A DNA stretch of 64,000 nt from Takakia lepidozioides (taxonomy: Eukaryota > Streptophyta > Takakiopsida > Takakiales > Takakiaceae): positions 93,662,756 through 93,726,755 of the forward strand of contig CM060731.1 of assembly GCA_030704615.1 (NCBI GenBank). The letters are read 5' to 3'. Under the pieces are notes generated by a model that saw nothing but the letters and a program-made list of their open reading frames with translations, had not been told where the DNA came from and made no database searches. Positions 20,149 through 31,151 of this stretch are shown piece after piece (positions within the stretch are counted from its first letter, which is position 1; each line of letters opens with the position of its first letter). The position numbers and the translations under genes were made by a program.

Positions 20149-23100
20149 GTGTTCGATGGCTCCGAATTCCTACGCTATAGTTTGTGTCCTCCGCAACTTG
20201 GGAGAGCCTGGATCCCAAACGAGGGAGGACTTTGCAAAGTGACTGAAACTTACCTTTGTTCTAAAATTCAAGCTCAAACCGGGCACAGTTTACTTGGAAG
20301 AATAAAGGAAGGATGTTCCTGGACAGTTGACGAGACCATTGTCGTGCTAGGTAACGACGGATGTTGCGGAAACAAATGGCACGTACCCCATCAGACACCA
20401 TCCTATACCGAGCTGTGGGAATGCCCATTCCCTTTCCGAATCAGTCGCTGCCCCACACCATCCACAAAGGAGTCCGGAAACCGACAGGCGCCACTGCAAC
20501 AGAGAGTTATGCAACAAAATCATTCCCGACCTGGACCGTCAAGACCCTCCATAGCTTCTCGTGTGGACGTATTCGACATTTCCGACGATGAAGATGAGTG
20601 CATTGAGGTCCCCATGTCCTCCACACGGTCGTTCAAATCCGACATGGACGTCTCTGCAGGTGCTACGCATGTACTCTCGAGCATAACTCCAACCCGGTCC
20701 ATTGTGCAGCTCCTACGGCAACATCACCTCGATGGTTCTCGCTCCGAGCTGGCTGCTCTCGACTATGCCAAATTTCCGGTCAGGAAGGTGGTAACGTATC
20801 TGCCTCCCGAAGTCGATGGCAATGTCATCTTCGAGTTTCCACCTATCACTTTCCTCAAACAAAGCCTCAGGGATGTTAACAGACATGGATCGAAGCATGA
20901 CGGACAACCCTGGTGTGTGACGAAGACCAGTAGCACGAAAATTGCTGATGGTGTTCGTGTACGATACGTCCTCTGTGCGGGGAAGCTGAGGTGCCTGAAT
21001 CCCGCCTGCTTCCACTTTCCAAAGGAGGGCGGAGAAACGAGACTTTGGCACAACGCATCATCCATTCATTGGAGCTCCTGCGGGGTGCGGCAAAGAACCA
21101 CCGAATGTCCGCAGAGCCCAATATTACGTTATCCATTTGCTCCCGGACTTGACTAGAGCTTGCATACACGTTGGGGTCCACTGCCACCCTTGGCGAGAGG
21201 CAACATGCGTGAGGCTGTGCAAGAAGCACACGACATCATAAAAGAGGAGGTGAAATTGAGCCCCGGAGCAAGACCAAAGCAAATTCAGCTGAAGGCAGCC
21301 CACAAGATTGATCTTGGAAAAATCATGTCTGAAGATGGTTCAGACCGAGTGCCCTTGAACGAAAAGGAGATGCTTGACCTGTTGGAGTCCGTCTCGCACG
21401 TTTGTAGTCCGAATGTGCGGAATCACATCGTATCTTGCAAGTAGGAGTTCGGCCGGGGGTCGGACATGCACTCAATCCTGGAGGTGAAACGAATGACTGG
21501 ATATGACTACATCCAAGGTAGCAGGTTTCCAGGGCAAGGCAGCGAATCCGATCGTTGTTACATTTTTAAAATGTCGACGTGTGGGCCTGGAGTGGAGTCG
21601 ACTTGGTCACTCGCATGACAACTGGAAACCTGTCGAATGCTTGGGTGATGTTTGATCACATCAAGCGAATTACAAACCATCAGTGGGTGACTATGGGTGC
21701 GCATGTTTATGACTATCACTCCAAGAGGCTCATGACGATGCAATCTGCGAGATGAAAGGGGAGGACACACAGTCGGAGATGCATCTGTGCGAGGGCATAA
21801 ACAAGCAGATGGCAAGGGCGGGATTGCCAGGGCCCAATTTCAGGGGATTCATGGCAGACAACGCTCAGGCCAACTGGGCAGCGGTGCGGCGTGTGTGTAC
21901 GGTGAGGACCCAATGTGCCAATGGAGGGGAAAGAGAGATCCCGTGGATTCCATTGGATGCAGAGTCTATCCCACTACACTACCAAATTTGTTGCTAGCTC
22001 ATTCCAGGCTGAACACCGTGTCATTTGTACGGCGTGGAAGGATGCACCCACATTTGATGACGCGGAGGTTAAGTTTGCTATCATCGAGGCTTGGTGGAAC
22101 ACGTCAGGTGCAGTGGAGACAACCAATCTGGGAGCCTTGCACAGCTGGTTGGGGTGGTGGCATTTCCGGTATCGACAGTTCGGACAGTACATGCGGGAGG
22201 TATGATCCTGTCATTTTCGTGCAATTGTCTTTCTATTACGGACCTTTCCATTGGTTCATCACCATTGTCTGTGTCCTTGTAGGAGCGGTGCTTGGATTCC
22301 GACACGGACATGCCGAACACGAATATGGCAGAATCAGTGCACTCCTCATGGCGAGCGTCTTCTGCCGCACATCTGGTGGACGTAGTGGCGGCCACAACGG
22401 AGGACATCGACAGAGCAATCATGCAGCAAGCCACGTACTACAAGTTCATGAGCGGGAAACAATGGGGCTTTGGGCCGGACAGGGAGGAATTGTTGGTGCG
22501 AACAGCTTCGAGGTCGAAGAATCCACTGAAATGGGCGACAGCATTGCGAGAGAAGATCAAAGGGACGCCTCTGCACCGCAGAGGTGAACACCTAGAGGGG
22601 GACGTCCGTACTCGCCCTGTGAGGCGGAGGATTGAAGAGGAACCCGGGTGCGAAGAGGATTCCTGGAGATCCGACAGGAACATTCGGACAGCACCTCGAG
22701 GGCCCGTCATGTTGCCGCACAATGTGTCTTCCAGCAGTGGAAGCCCAAGAATTCCAGATCGCCATCGCCTTCAAGCGGGGATTCCGTGCGAGAAATTCCC
22801 ACCGCTCGCTTGCCCCAGATTCCGCCCCCTGTTATGCAGTATGGCCAAGCCATTGTGGAGACGACTGTGTCTGCGTCACAGTGGAGAATTGCTCGCACAA
22901 AGCTGTCGTTTCGAGGCAGGTGTTCCGCAATTCGAGTGGATACACGGCAACATTGTTTAGAGATGATAAGGAGGAATCCAGATGGTGCTGTCCCTGCTCC
23001 TACTTTTACAGGAAGATTTGTCCATGCAAAGTTTGCGGAGGCAACAACCACCCAGTTCTGGTTCTGCAGGCACGACATTATGACTTGCGTGTATGGAAAG

Positions 23101-23681
23101 CCCAAGTACGGCATACAAACAATGCCAGAGGCTCCCCCGGTGTGGCCGGTGGAACCAGGCTGCGATCTGAGTCAGGTTGAGGCCGACGCCCTTACCGCCG
23201 CAGGATTTCAGTGTGCAGCGCACTGACGTCCCCAGACAACCATTTTCGCTTCCACAGCCTCCACCACCGACCCCTATGAGAGCAAGAACAATGGGACCCG
23301 ACACCTCTAAGCATCCTACACACCGTTGGGGGAAACCGAAGAGGCGGCGACCTCCCTCAAAAGTGAACGAGACGAGGATGGGAATGCACTTCGGATGAAC
23401 TGTACAATCCAGAGCTCGACAGAAGTGCCCCCACCAGGCTTCGTGTGTATTAGATGGCCACAGCAGGCTCAGCTGTTCGCAATGAGGTGTACACCATCAC
23501 CATTTCAGAATTACCCACCTGCAATTGCACCGACTTTCAGATCATGGCGAACAAGGGGGCATCATACTGCCCTTGCAAGCATCTGTACTACGTGTACCTA
23601 AAGAGACTCCGGTATAATTCCACAACTCATCACTTCATACATGCACCAGGGTTGAGCCCCAAGAGGTGCACACTCTTCTGA
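20149..23681 (+). pseudogene. Decayed DDE transposase A (MULE-like) with SWIM zinc finger
   Basis: Parts in order: an N-terminal segment with acidic DISDDEDECIEV; a WRKY/FLYWCH-like region (WCVTKTS, VRYVLCAGKLRCLNPACFHF, then ACIHVGVHCH) near 20.9-21.2 kb; a helical segment at 21.2-21.44 kb (QIQLKAAHKIDLGKIMSEDG); the DDE-like core with WVTMGAHVYD, NFRGFMADNAQANWAAVRR and WWNTSGA at 21.65-22.2 kb; a GT-AG intron at about 22200-22282; and a C-terminal CxC...CxH SWIM finger (PTCNCTDF, YCPCKHLYY) at 23.5-23.6 kb. Transposases of this build act on element ends in the nucleus. Stops and frameshifts near 21.13, 21.44 and 21.9 kb show it is dead. It parallels transposase B (47.96-51.47 kb) throughout. 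The superfamily is by resemblance. Confidence 0.68.
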
Positions 23682-23957
23682 ATATGGATCCAGGGGACCA
23701 GTGACCTTGGCTTGCGGTCCCAACACAATGGTACGCCCATCCTTTTCGGATAGTAGAACTGTATTGCTGCAAGTAGCTCTGACTCTGGCCACAGAAAGGT
23801 CTGACTTATGTCTTGCCTACCAGTAACCTGTTTTGCTCGAACGTCGATAATACTATGTCATTCACTCGTGTTTCCACGTGCATGTATTTTTGTGTGTTGG
23901 AGGGTTCCTGTTTTTCAGCTCTCCCAAACTTTGCTTTCCTCATTCGACCCCTGGCAA

Positions 23958-24078
23958 GGAAATGCGGCGCCGCATTTCCAAGTAACGTCGTAGGTACTGG
24001 TAGATGCGGCAGTCAGCAACACCAAACCGCCCAGAAATTTCACACGTGCGAACCCTAATGCGGCACCGCATTTCCTAG
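23958..24078. repeat. Two palindromes downstream of transposase A
   Basis: A perfect 22-bp palindrome centred on GGCGCC at 23958-23979, and AATGCGGCACCGCATTTCC near 24057. They match the array III word and sit 270-400 bp after the SWIM finger. Confidence 0.88.
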
Positions 24079-24440
24079 TTCACTTGCAAAACTTTCCCGC
24101 CGAATACTGGAAGATGATAGAATTGTGCAGACTCTATTGGTTCAGTCGCGGCAAAAGGGTCAGGTTCATTCCAATGTTAAGGCATGTAAAACCGCGGAAT
24201 ACTCTATACAGGCCAGTATGCGACGTCCTTTTGCCGTGGTATACTGGATTTGTCGTTGCACGGTCACTCATTTCCATGAGCGGAGTTGTTACTGACGACA
24301 TATCTTTGCCGCATTACAGGATCCGTAACTTCCAAAAACGTCAAGGTCAAATATAAAACTATTATTTTAATACTTGTTTAATCTGCCGCATTTCCAAATT
24401 TGGAGGAGTCCGCTCATGAAATCCGCGTGTCTTAGACTTC

Positions 24441-24506
24441 GGCTCACCGCTCATGCGGCTCATGCGGCTCATGGCTCATGGCTCATGGTTTCTGCCCATG
24501 AAATAG
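24441..24506. repeat. GCTCATG cluster, candidate right edge of the transposase A unit
   Basis: GGCTCACCGCTCATGCGG is followed by four more GGCTCATG words and CCCATGAAATAG. A closely similar cluster ending CTCATGAAATAG lies at the same place relative to transposase B (52.18-52.24 kb), so this is likely a shared element end. Confidence 0.6.
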
Positions 24507-24599
24507 TAAACCTTAGCTTGAACCAAGTTGATTCAATGGGTCATTCTAGTGTTGAACGCAGCTACGTGTCGTAGAGACGGAAAATTGTGTTTCGTCTGC

Positions 24600-25290
24600 A
24601 CATGATTTTTTTTTTAAATTCCATTTTCAAGCCATATGCTTAATGATAGCATATGCAATGTGCGTGCAAAATTTGGGAGTAAACAAAAGTCATTTGGACC
24701 CAAAACCATATTTTGTTCTCTCATTTGCATTCCAAAGTTGAGTTATCTTCAACTTCATGCACTCTTCATAGAGAATTTTGCAAAAGTAACCCTAGAAACA
24801 CACTTTTTTTTTTTCAATTTTGTTTTTGTCAAATGTTTTGCATGGATGTAGTGGTGCAAAGCCCGATGTCACAGAATAAAATAGAGCCAAAAATAAAATC
24901 ATTACGCCCCTCAAAACCGCAATCATATATTTCTAAATGCAAATATTTGTTTTAAATTCATTTAAATTCGATTTAATTCAAAATTGGTGCAAGGGTGAGT
25001 GCGTCGTTGGGGAGGCAAATGTTTTTTTTTTTTTTTTTTTTTTTTTGTCTGTTGGATCTTTGTACAGGTGTTGCATATTTAAACACATGTAGGAAAAAGT
25101 GAAGCTTGAGCCACATCCGTTTGATGGGTGCAATGGCATGAGAGGATTTTCTTTCACATTAATAAACAAAACTTGGTTGATAGGGTGAACGCGTCCTTGG
25201 GGGGGCAAATGATTTTGTTTGGGTTTGAAACTTTACATGCGTGACATTGCGCACACATACATGTCATTAATGAATGACATATTTGATGCA
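24600..25290. other. AT-rich region with poly-T and a short duplicated segment
   Basis: No gene is seen. A poly-T run covers 25021-25046. The segment GGGTGAGTGCGTCGTTGGGGAGGCAAATG near 24992 recurs diverged near 25183 (GGGTGAACGCGTCCTTGG). It may be 5' non-coding sequence of the CACTA element to the right. Confidence 0.35.
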
Positions 25291-25439
25291 CGCACACATT
25301 GAAGGTTATTGTTTGCATTTCGCTTATAATAAGTTGTATGGTTGCAAGGACACATTATAATATATGTCCGGTCCCTATGTTCATTTGTTCGTATCAGGAC
25401 TTTGTCCATCCCTTCCCGGTCTTTTCTCTTGGCACCCCA

Positions 25440-27560
25440 TCCGAAAACAACTCAAGTACATCAGGCGGGAGCCGTGGGCGAGACGCCGCCCCTACGGTAC
25501 CGGACGATGATGACGATGATAGTGACAACAACAATGAGCATGGAATTAACCAGGAGGATGTGCAAGCCATGGAGGATCTCTTAATGCATCATGTGGGCAC
25601 TGATGCATCCCATGGAGAGGGAACCCGACCAATCGATGATCCTGAAATGGCCCCCTCAAATGACATGGAGAGGGAGGCGAGAACTCCCTTGTACGAAGAG
25701 GCGAAAGTGAGTCGACTTTCGACAATCTTACTTTTGCTCAATCTTCAAATTCGATTTGGCATAAGTAATGTTGGGATGTCAGCCATAATGCGAACTATTG
25801 CAGACTATATCATTGCTCCACACTTGAAACCCAAGATGCCACGGTCGCGGAAAGAGGCGCGTGAAGTCTTGGACTCTGTGGGGATGGGCTATAAGATTTT
25901 TCATGCATGTCCATGTGATAAAACCCTATACTACGGAGAGGATTCGCGTCTCACCAAGTGCCCAAAGTGCAAGAAAGACCGATATCGGGATGATGTCCAA
26001 GGGAAAAAAGTACCACGCAAGGTATAAGCGTCATTCCCCCTCGCATGGAAATTCCTTTCTTTAATCTTCTCAATGCATGTAAAGTGTATTCCACAAAGTT
26101 TAGGGTTTAGAGAGTAGTACTCATGCAAGATCTGATTGTGGTTTTGGAAGGAGTGAGTGAGGAGTGGAAGGAGCGACGTTCGGTTTTGACCATTCACGCC
26201 CAAATGAGAGAGAGGCTCCATAAAGGGAAAGACATAAGGGTGTTGTATTATGTGTGCTAATTGGATGATTACATGTGGGGGACGTGGGGTATTTCATCCT
26301 AGAAAATGCACTACTTTCCGATCATCCCGCGATTGAGGGCACAGTACCGAAGCCCCGAATTGGCCAGACTCATGAGATGACACGCCTCGCAACGGAGCCC
26401 CCTGGGAAAGGTGTGCGGGCCACAAGATTCACAAGCATGGAGGCATATTGAAGAGATGTGGCCTTTTCTCTTGGAGGACCCACGACATGTCCACCTCGGC
26501 TTCTCCTTGGATGGGGTCAACCCATCCTCTGTCCAGTCATGTAGTCATTCCACTTGGCCGGTGACCATGGTGAATTACAACATCCCTCCGTATCTTTCAA
26601 TTAAAAAAGACCATATCATGTTGGCTGCCATTGTGCCAGGTGAGTGTTCTCATTTCATGTTTATTATTGCCTTGGACTTTACATTAAACTTCTGATCTCT
26701 GACGCAATTCGGATGTAAGATTGATGAGTGACATAATCATGGAGTAAGAGGTGTAATTCATTTTGTAGTATAATTTGCATATTGGTGGAGCATTGAAATA
26801 ATGATGTGAATGTCTCATAGGGAAAAAACAAGTGGCAAACATGGACACGTATTTGCGACCTCTTGTTGATGAACTTAAGGAGCTATGGAGGGGGGTCCCG
26901 GCATTGGATGCTTCACTTGACCCTATGGCCAGACAATCTTTTCAGATGAGAGACATCTTGCTTTGGACAATGCATGATTATCCAAGTATATTATGTTCCC
27001 CATGAACAACCCGCGTACATTCACTTGTCAATGCCGGATAATATTGATGAGGATTGGGATTGATTGAAGTAGCGGCGACAGTCTTGTGCACCGTGGTGGG
27101 GTAGATGGCATTATGGGCCATGCACATGACAACTTTTTGTCTTCGCTAATGTGGCGGGATGTGTAGTACAGGACTAACTGTTTGCTTGGGGCTAAGCACC
27201 AAAGGGTACCATGCATGCTTGCATTGTGGCGATGATCTTGATGCACATAGCTCCCGCCATCTTCACAAGATGGTGTATCCCAACTTCCGCAAGTTTCTTC
27301 CTATGAGCCATTGATGGAGACAAAGAGAGAAACACTTGTTTGATGGCAAAGAGGAAGTACGCCCCCCCCCCCCCCCCCCCCTATGATACCATCCGGGCAG
27401 TTTTGGGAGGACCGATGGAAGGAGGCCCATGCGGGCACGGACGGTGAAGTGGACGTGCCTGGCATGAAGCGACTTTCAATCTTCTACGAGTTGTCATATT
27501 GGGCGGTACATATTCCACAAAAACATCATCAATATCCCGATGCATGCATGTGATATTGCA
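25440..27560 (+). pseudogene. CACTA tnp2-type transposase, N-terminal and catalytic part
   Basis: Exon pieces carry the tnp2 hallmarks in order. Acidic DDDDDDSDNNNEHG and then EARTPLYEEAKVSRLSTILLLLNLQ (25.67-25.75 kb). YKIFHACPCDKTLYYGEDS with KCPKCKKDRYR (25.88-25.99 kb). HVHLGFSLDGVNP and STWPVTMVNYNIPPYLSIK (26.48-26.61 kb), ending at a GTGAGT donor near 26640. MDTYLRPLVDELKELWRGVPALD (26.84-26.92 kb). KGYHACLHCGDD and KMVYPNFRKFLPMSH (27.2-27.31 kb). This is the DDE-type nuclease of En/Spm elements. Frame breaks and a 20-base poly-C run at 27362-27381 interrupt it. Confidence 0.8.
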
Positions 27561-27665
27561 CATTTGGTATGCGTTGCATTGTCACTTTCACGTCAAAAAA
27601 TTTGTGTAAGTATTTGTGGGTGGGGATATATATAGGACCTGAAGATTCGCCATCTTCTAGATCCT

Positions 27666-28595
27666 ATGCATATTGAGAAGAATGTCTGCTCATCCCTTTT
27701 TCGGGTTCTTCATGGCACGCCAACAAAGAAGGGAGTGGCTGCAAAAGAAGATTCTCTCGGTGTTAGAAAGGAACTTGAGGAGCAGGGTCGCATACGCCAT
27801 CTATGGGCCGAACAAAATGGTGTGGACCCAAAGGGTGTTGTACGGTGGAAGTATAGGCGCGCACCTTGGCAATGGACAAAGGAGGAATACAAGAAAGTGA
27901 TAGCCACCATAAGTGTTGTCCGAACACCAACTGGTTATGGGTCATCCCTCCGTACGAAGTTCAGTGAAGAAGACGGGGTTCATGGTTTGAAGTCTTATGA
28001 CTACCACAATCTATTGTAAGACATCTTGCCCATTGCAGTACGTGGGACATTGACTCCCGAGGTTCGTAAGACAATCTATAGATTGGGAGGCTTGTTCCGG
28101 TGGATTTGCTCCAAAGAGTTGGAGGAAGCGGATTTTCCACGCATGAAGAAGGAGGCGGCGGAGGTAATGTGTATGTTGGAGATGCACCTTCCTCCCTCCT
28201 TCTTTGACATCCAAGTGCACTTGGTAGTGCACTTAGTGGAAGAGGCTTCGATTGCCAGTCCCGTTCATTCTCGGTGGATGTACTTCCTTGAGTGTTATAT
28301 GAAGACTTTGAAAGGATTTGTAAGACAAATGGCGCATCCGGAGGGTAGCATGGCGGAGGGGTATACGTTGCAAGAAGCTATGTTCTATTGCACGAAGTAC
28401 ATAGCAAGGGTGGATGAGGAAGCCCCTCGGATACAGAAGGAAGAGGAGGATGCACGAACCAATGACATCGTTTTGCCCAAAAAATCGAAGAGGGTAAAAT
28501 TGTCGACCTTGGTGATTGAGCAAGCGCATGACTTCATAGTGAAGTATACCCCATCCATACATGAGTGGGAGACAAGATACAATAACCTTGTTTAG
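27666..28595 (+). pseudogene. CACTA tnp2 C-terminal part with DUF4218 region
   Basis: It opens MHIEKNVCSSLFRVLHGTP, the well-conserved tnp2 block, and runs to GLKSYDYHNLL. One in-frame TAA (28017-28019) follows, in the place where relatives have a codon inside the junction to DILPIAVRG. After it come FFDIQVHLVVHLVEEA, RWMYFLECYMKTLKGFVRQM and EGSMAEGYTLQEAMFYC, the DUF4218 signature. The frame continues past a TAG after NNLV at 28593. The function in CACTA transposition is not well defined. Only nonsense codons, not indels, separate these blocks. Confidence 0.82.
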
Positions 28596-29346
28596 CAACG
28601 AGAAGAGGAGACGCTTGCGGAACCATCCAAGGCTGGTTACTAGACACCCACGACGAGGAGCGGGCCGCCGGAATGTTCATTCACAAAATTTGCCCATGGA
28701 ATTGCAGCTCTAAGTTCATTCCAACAGTGGCTTTGGACTTTAGTCTATGACACCGTTGCTCAAGGAGAGGTGGTTTCAAATTTGGTGCAAGACATTGCAA
28801 GGGGCCCATCTCAATTCGCGACCTCATACACGGCAGTTTGGGTTCACGGTCGTCATTTCCGCATTCGTGCTCTTGACATGAAGCGCAAAACAACGTTTGA
28901 TTCTGGCTTGTGTGCCACATATTGGCAAGACTCCGTGTGGGGTAAGGGAGATACACGACCTGCTATGAGCAAACTTGAGTACATTGGAGAGCTTGAGAGC
29001 ATACTCCAACTTCAGTATACAAGGTACCGGCCTCTTCTCTTCAAGGGAAGGTGGTTCGAGCCACATCTTGTGGGGCCCTCCGCAACACTAGTGTAAGATG
29101 ATTGTGGTTTCATTCGCGTCAATGCAGATATGCTCAACCCTACTCATCGTCCCTTCGATGAGCCTTTTTCACGGCCTTCAGACATGGAGCAACCGATGAC
29201 AAAACAAGAGGGGGGAATTGGAAGGTGGTTGTGCATGCTCAGCCAAGAGGAAGACGTATCTATCATGGTCTCGGATCTCCACGGGGTGAGGCAATTGCGG
29301 TGGACGGAGAGACTGGTCATAATGATGCTGATAATGGAGGTTGGGT
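28596..29346 (+). pseudogene. CACTA DUF4216 region
   Basis: After a linker the segment reads QDIARGPSQFATSYTAVWVHG, FRIRALDMKRKTTFDSGL, KLEYIGELESILQLQYTRYRPLLFKGRWFEP, which is the DUF4216 pattern at the C-terminal end of many plant CACTA transposases. A stop at about 29094 and frame changes follow. The acidic tail is then interrupted by an inserted element. Confidence 0.75.
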
Positions 29347-29349
29347 AGG

Positions 29350-30106
29350 GTAAGTGCAGACTACACTGGCTCAAAAGCGGCAGATGTGCCCTCCACTGAA
29401 AGTCCATGAAAAAAAAATTGCTACCATTTTAATTAAGGATATTTGTTCAAATATTTTTTTATCTTCATAGGTAATGGTATACTAATCATATTTAGTAAAT
29501 GGTTTCATCCCAAATATTTGAGATATTGTTTATTATTTAAAAAAAAATCCCTTATTTAGAAATAATATCTATTTATTATTATCTTGTAGTTTATGAAAAT
29601 TTTCCATATAACAATAAGCTCCTAGAGACAATAACAATACATATATTCTTAGCAAAGATCTCCAACCAAATATGAAATTTTCAAAATACTATGGACAAAT
29701 CGTCATTTTTGGGTTTTTTTGGGTACAAAAAAGTCCATAGTGTCTTGATGGATGGATGGAATTGTTTATACATTTATATTTGTGTCTATTCAAACATTAT
29801 GTATCTAGTTGTAAAGTCCATATATGAATTGGTTTTGCACAAATAGGTTTTTCAGATGGCATTTGGGACAATAGATGGACTGTGACAGTCCATTGGAATT
29901 CCATGCAAAAAGTCCATAGCTTCATGAGATTTTATCCAAATTCCAAAATAATTGTACCCACATGTACATATGGTGAGTGACTAACCCATTCTAAGTCCAT
30001 TTGCTATGAATATATACTTATGTGTATAGGGTGAAGAATAATATGACAAGCAGTCAGTCAAAAACTGCAAATTGCAGTCCAAACTGAGCCACTATAGTCT
30101 GCATCT
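29350..30106. mobile_element. Non-autonomous TIR element nested in the CACTA ORF
   Basis: The left end GGGTAAGTGCAGACTA and the reverse complement of the right end, GGGTAGATGCAGACTA, are imperfect inverted repeats that continue into TGGCTCA on both sides. The flanks on both sides read GGTA, a candidate 4-bp target duplication. Joining the flanks across one GGTA keeps the acidic CACTA reading frame open. The inside is AT-rich and has no ORF. About 757 bp, boundaries within a few bases. Confidence 0.7.
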
Positions 30107-30346
30107 ACCCGGTAGAGGGGGTAGAAGAGGATCATGACGCCCTGAAGAATGCATCCCGAACCCTATATGATGAAGCTCCAAAAGATACGGATGTTGGAGA
30201 AGGAGATGAAGACACGACCATTGACAACGAGGTGGAGGATGATTCGGAGGTGCCTTTTGAGGGCCGGGCCATTTAACGATGACTCTGATGACCAAGAAGA
30301 CTTGCAGCTTGATGAGAATGAAGAAGCTCTTGATGATGATGTTTAA
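30107..30346 (+). pseudogene. CACTA acidic C-terminal tail
   Basis: Acid-rich coding sequence (VEEDHDALKNAS, DTDVGEGDEDTTIDNEVEDD, then NDDSDDQEDLQLDENEEALDDDV) continues from the other side of the nested element, with one frameshift near 30275. The stop is at 30344-30346. Confidence 0.6.
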
Positions 30347-30689
30347 GTTGATTAGACACGAAATCAAAGCTACAGAACAATTCTCGCACCGAACTGTACC
30401 CATCCCTTCAATTGATTGTACATGTACATGCATATTGTAGCTTATTTCTATGATTGATTAAATATGGTTGTGGCTGGTAGTCTTTCAAGAGAAAAGGCAG
30501 AGGCTATCAAGAGAATTATCAAAATGAATGTCACAATCTACAAGAAGGTCCACAACAACAAGCTAAATCATAAAGAAAAACAAACACCCTACCCCAGTAC
30601 CATATAAAAAAAAAAAAACTAAGAACCCCCAAAGGCCCTAAACCTAAACCTAGAAAGCCTTGCTGTCGCTGCCTGCGACCCCCACGCGT

Positions 30690-31151
30690 CACACACTGCG
30701 ACGTCTTTTTAGGATATATGCGCCGGGGGTTGCAAACAGCGACGGCACGCCATCGTAGGATGTGTCCTGTTTTTTTTGGAAAGAATTGGGCAGTCCCTGT
30801 TTGCGACGCCCGGCCGTCGCCAATGCATTTTGCCATTCATGCCACTATGCGACGGCCTGACGTCGCCAACAAGGGTTGCGATGAAAGAAAGGGCAAGAAA
30901 GGGCTGCCTTCTGCCCTTCGCTGGGGGGCGACGCGTGGGCGTCGCACGGAAGGGCTGCCTCTTGCCCTTCATCCGCCCGTGCGACGGCCGGGCGTCGCCG
31001 CATGGCCCCAGCGCCAGGTGGCGACCCGCGGTGTCTATTTGCGACGGCCGAGCGTCGCAAAAAGGTGCCGCGGGGTTGGTGTCGCACGCTCGGCGCCACG
31101 CGGGGCGTGGGGGCGCGGCTGGTGTCGCAAACCCCCGCATTTGCTGTAGTG
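30690..31151. repeat. CACTA 3' subterminal GCGACG/CGTCGC repeats and terminus
   Basis: At least six inverted words such as GCGACGCCCGGCCGTCGC and GCGACGGCCGGGCGTCGC lie between 30697 and 31090 at irregular 40-80 bp spacing. The end TTTGCTGTAGTG follows. CACTA elements typically carry short subterminal motifs bound by their TnpA-like protein, and these are the likely equivalents. Confidence 0.72.

Larger units (their letters stand above)
25299..31151 (+). mobile_element. Decayed CACTA (En/Spm) element, 3' end preserved
   Basis: A tnp2-type transposase, a DUF4218 region and a DUF4216 region follow in the usual order. After them comes a GC-rich block of GCGACG...CGTCGC inverted words (30.70-31.09 kb), and then the terminus TTTGCTGTAGTG at 31140-31151, which is the reverse complement of a CACTACAGCAAA end. 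I could not find the matching 5' terminus, so the left boundary is uncertain. The coding part is interrupted by stops and by a nested element at 29350-30106. The right end abuts the chromodomain-bearing retroelement ORF. Confidence 0.8.
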
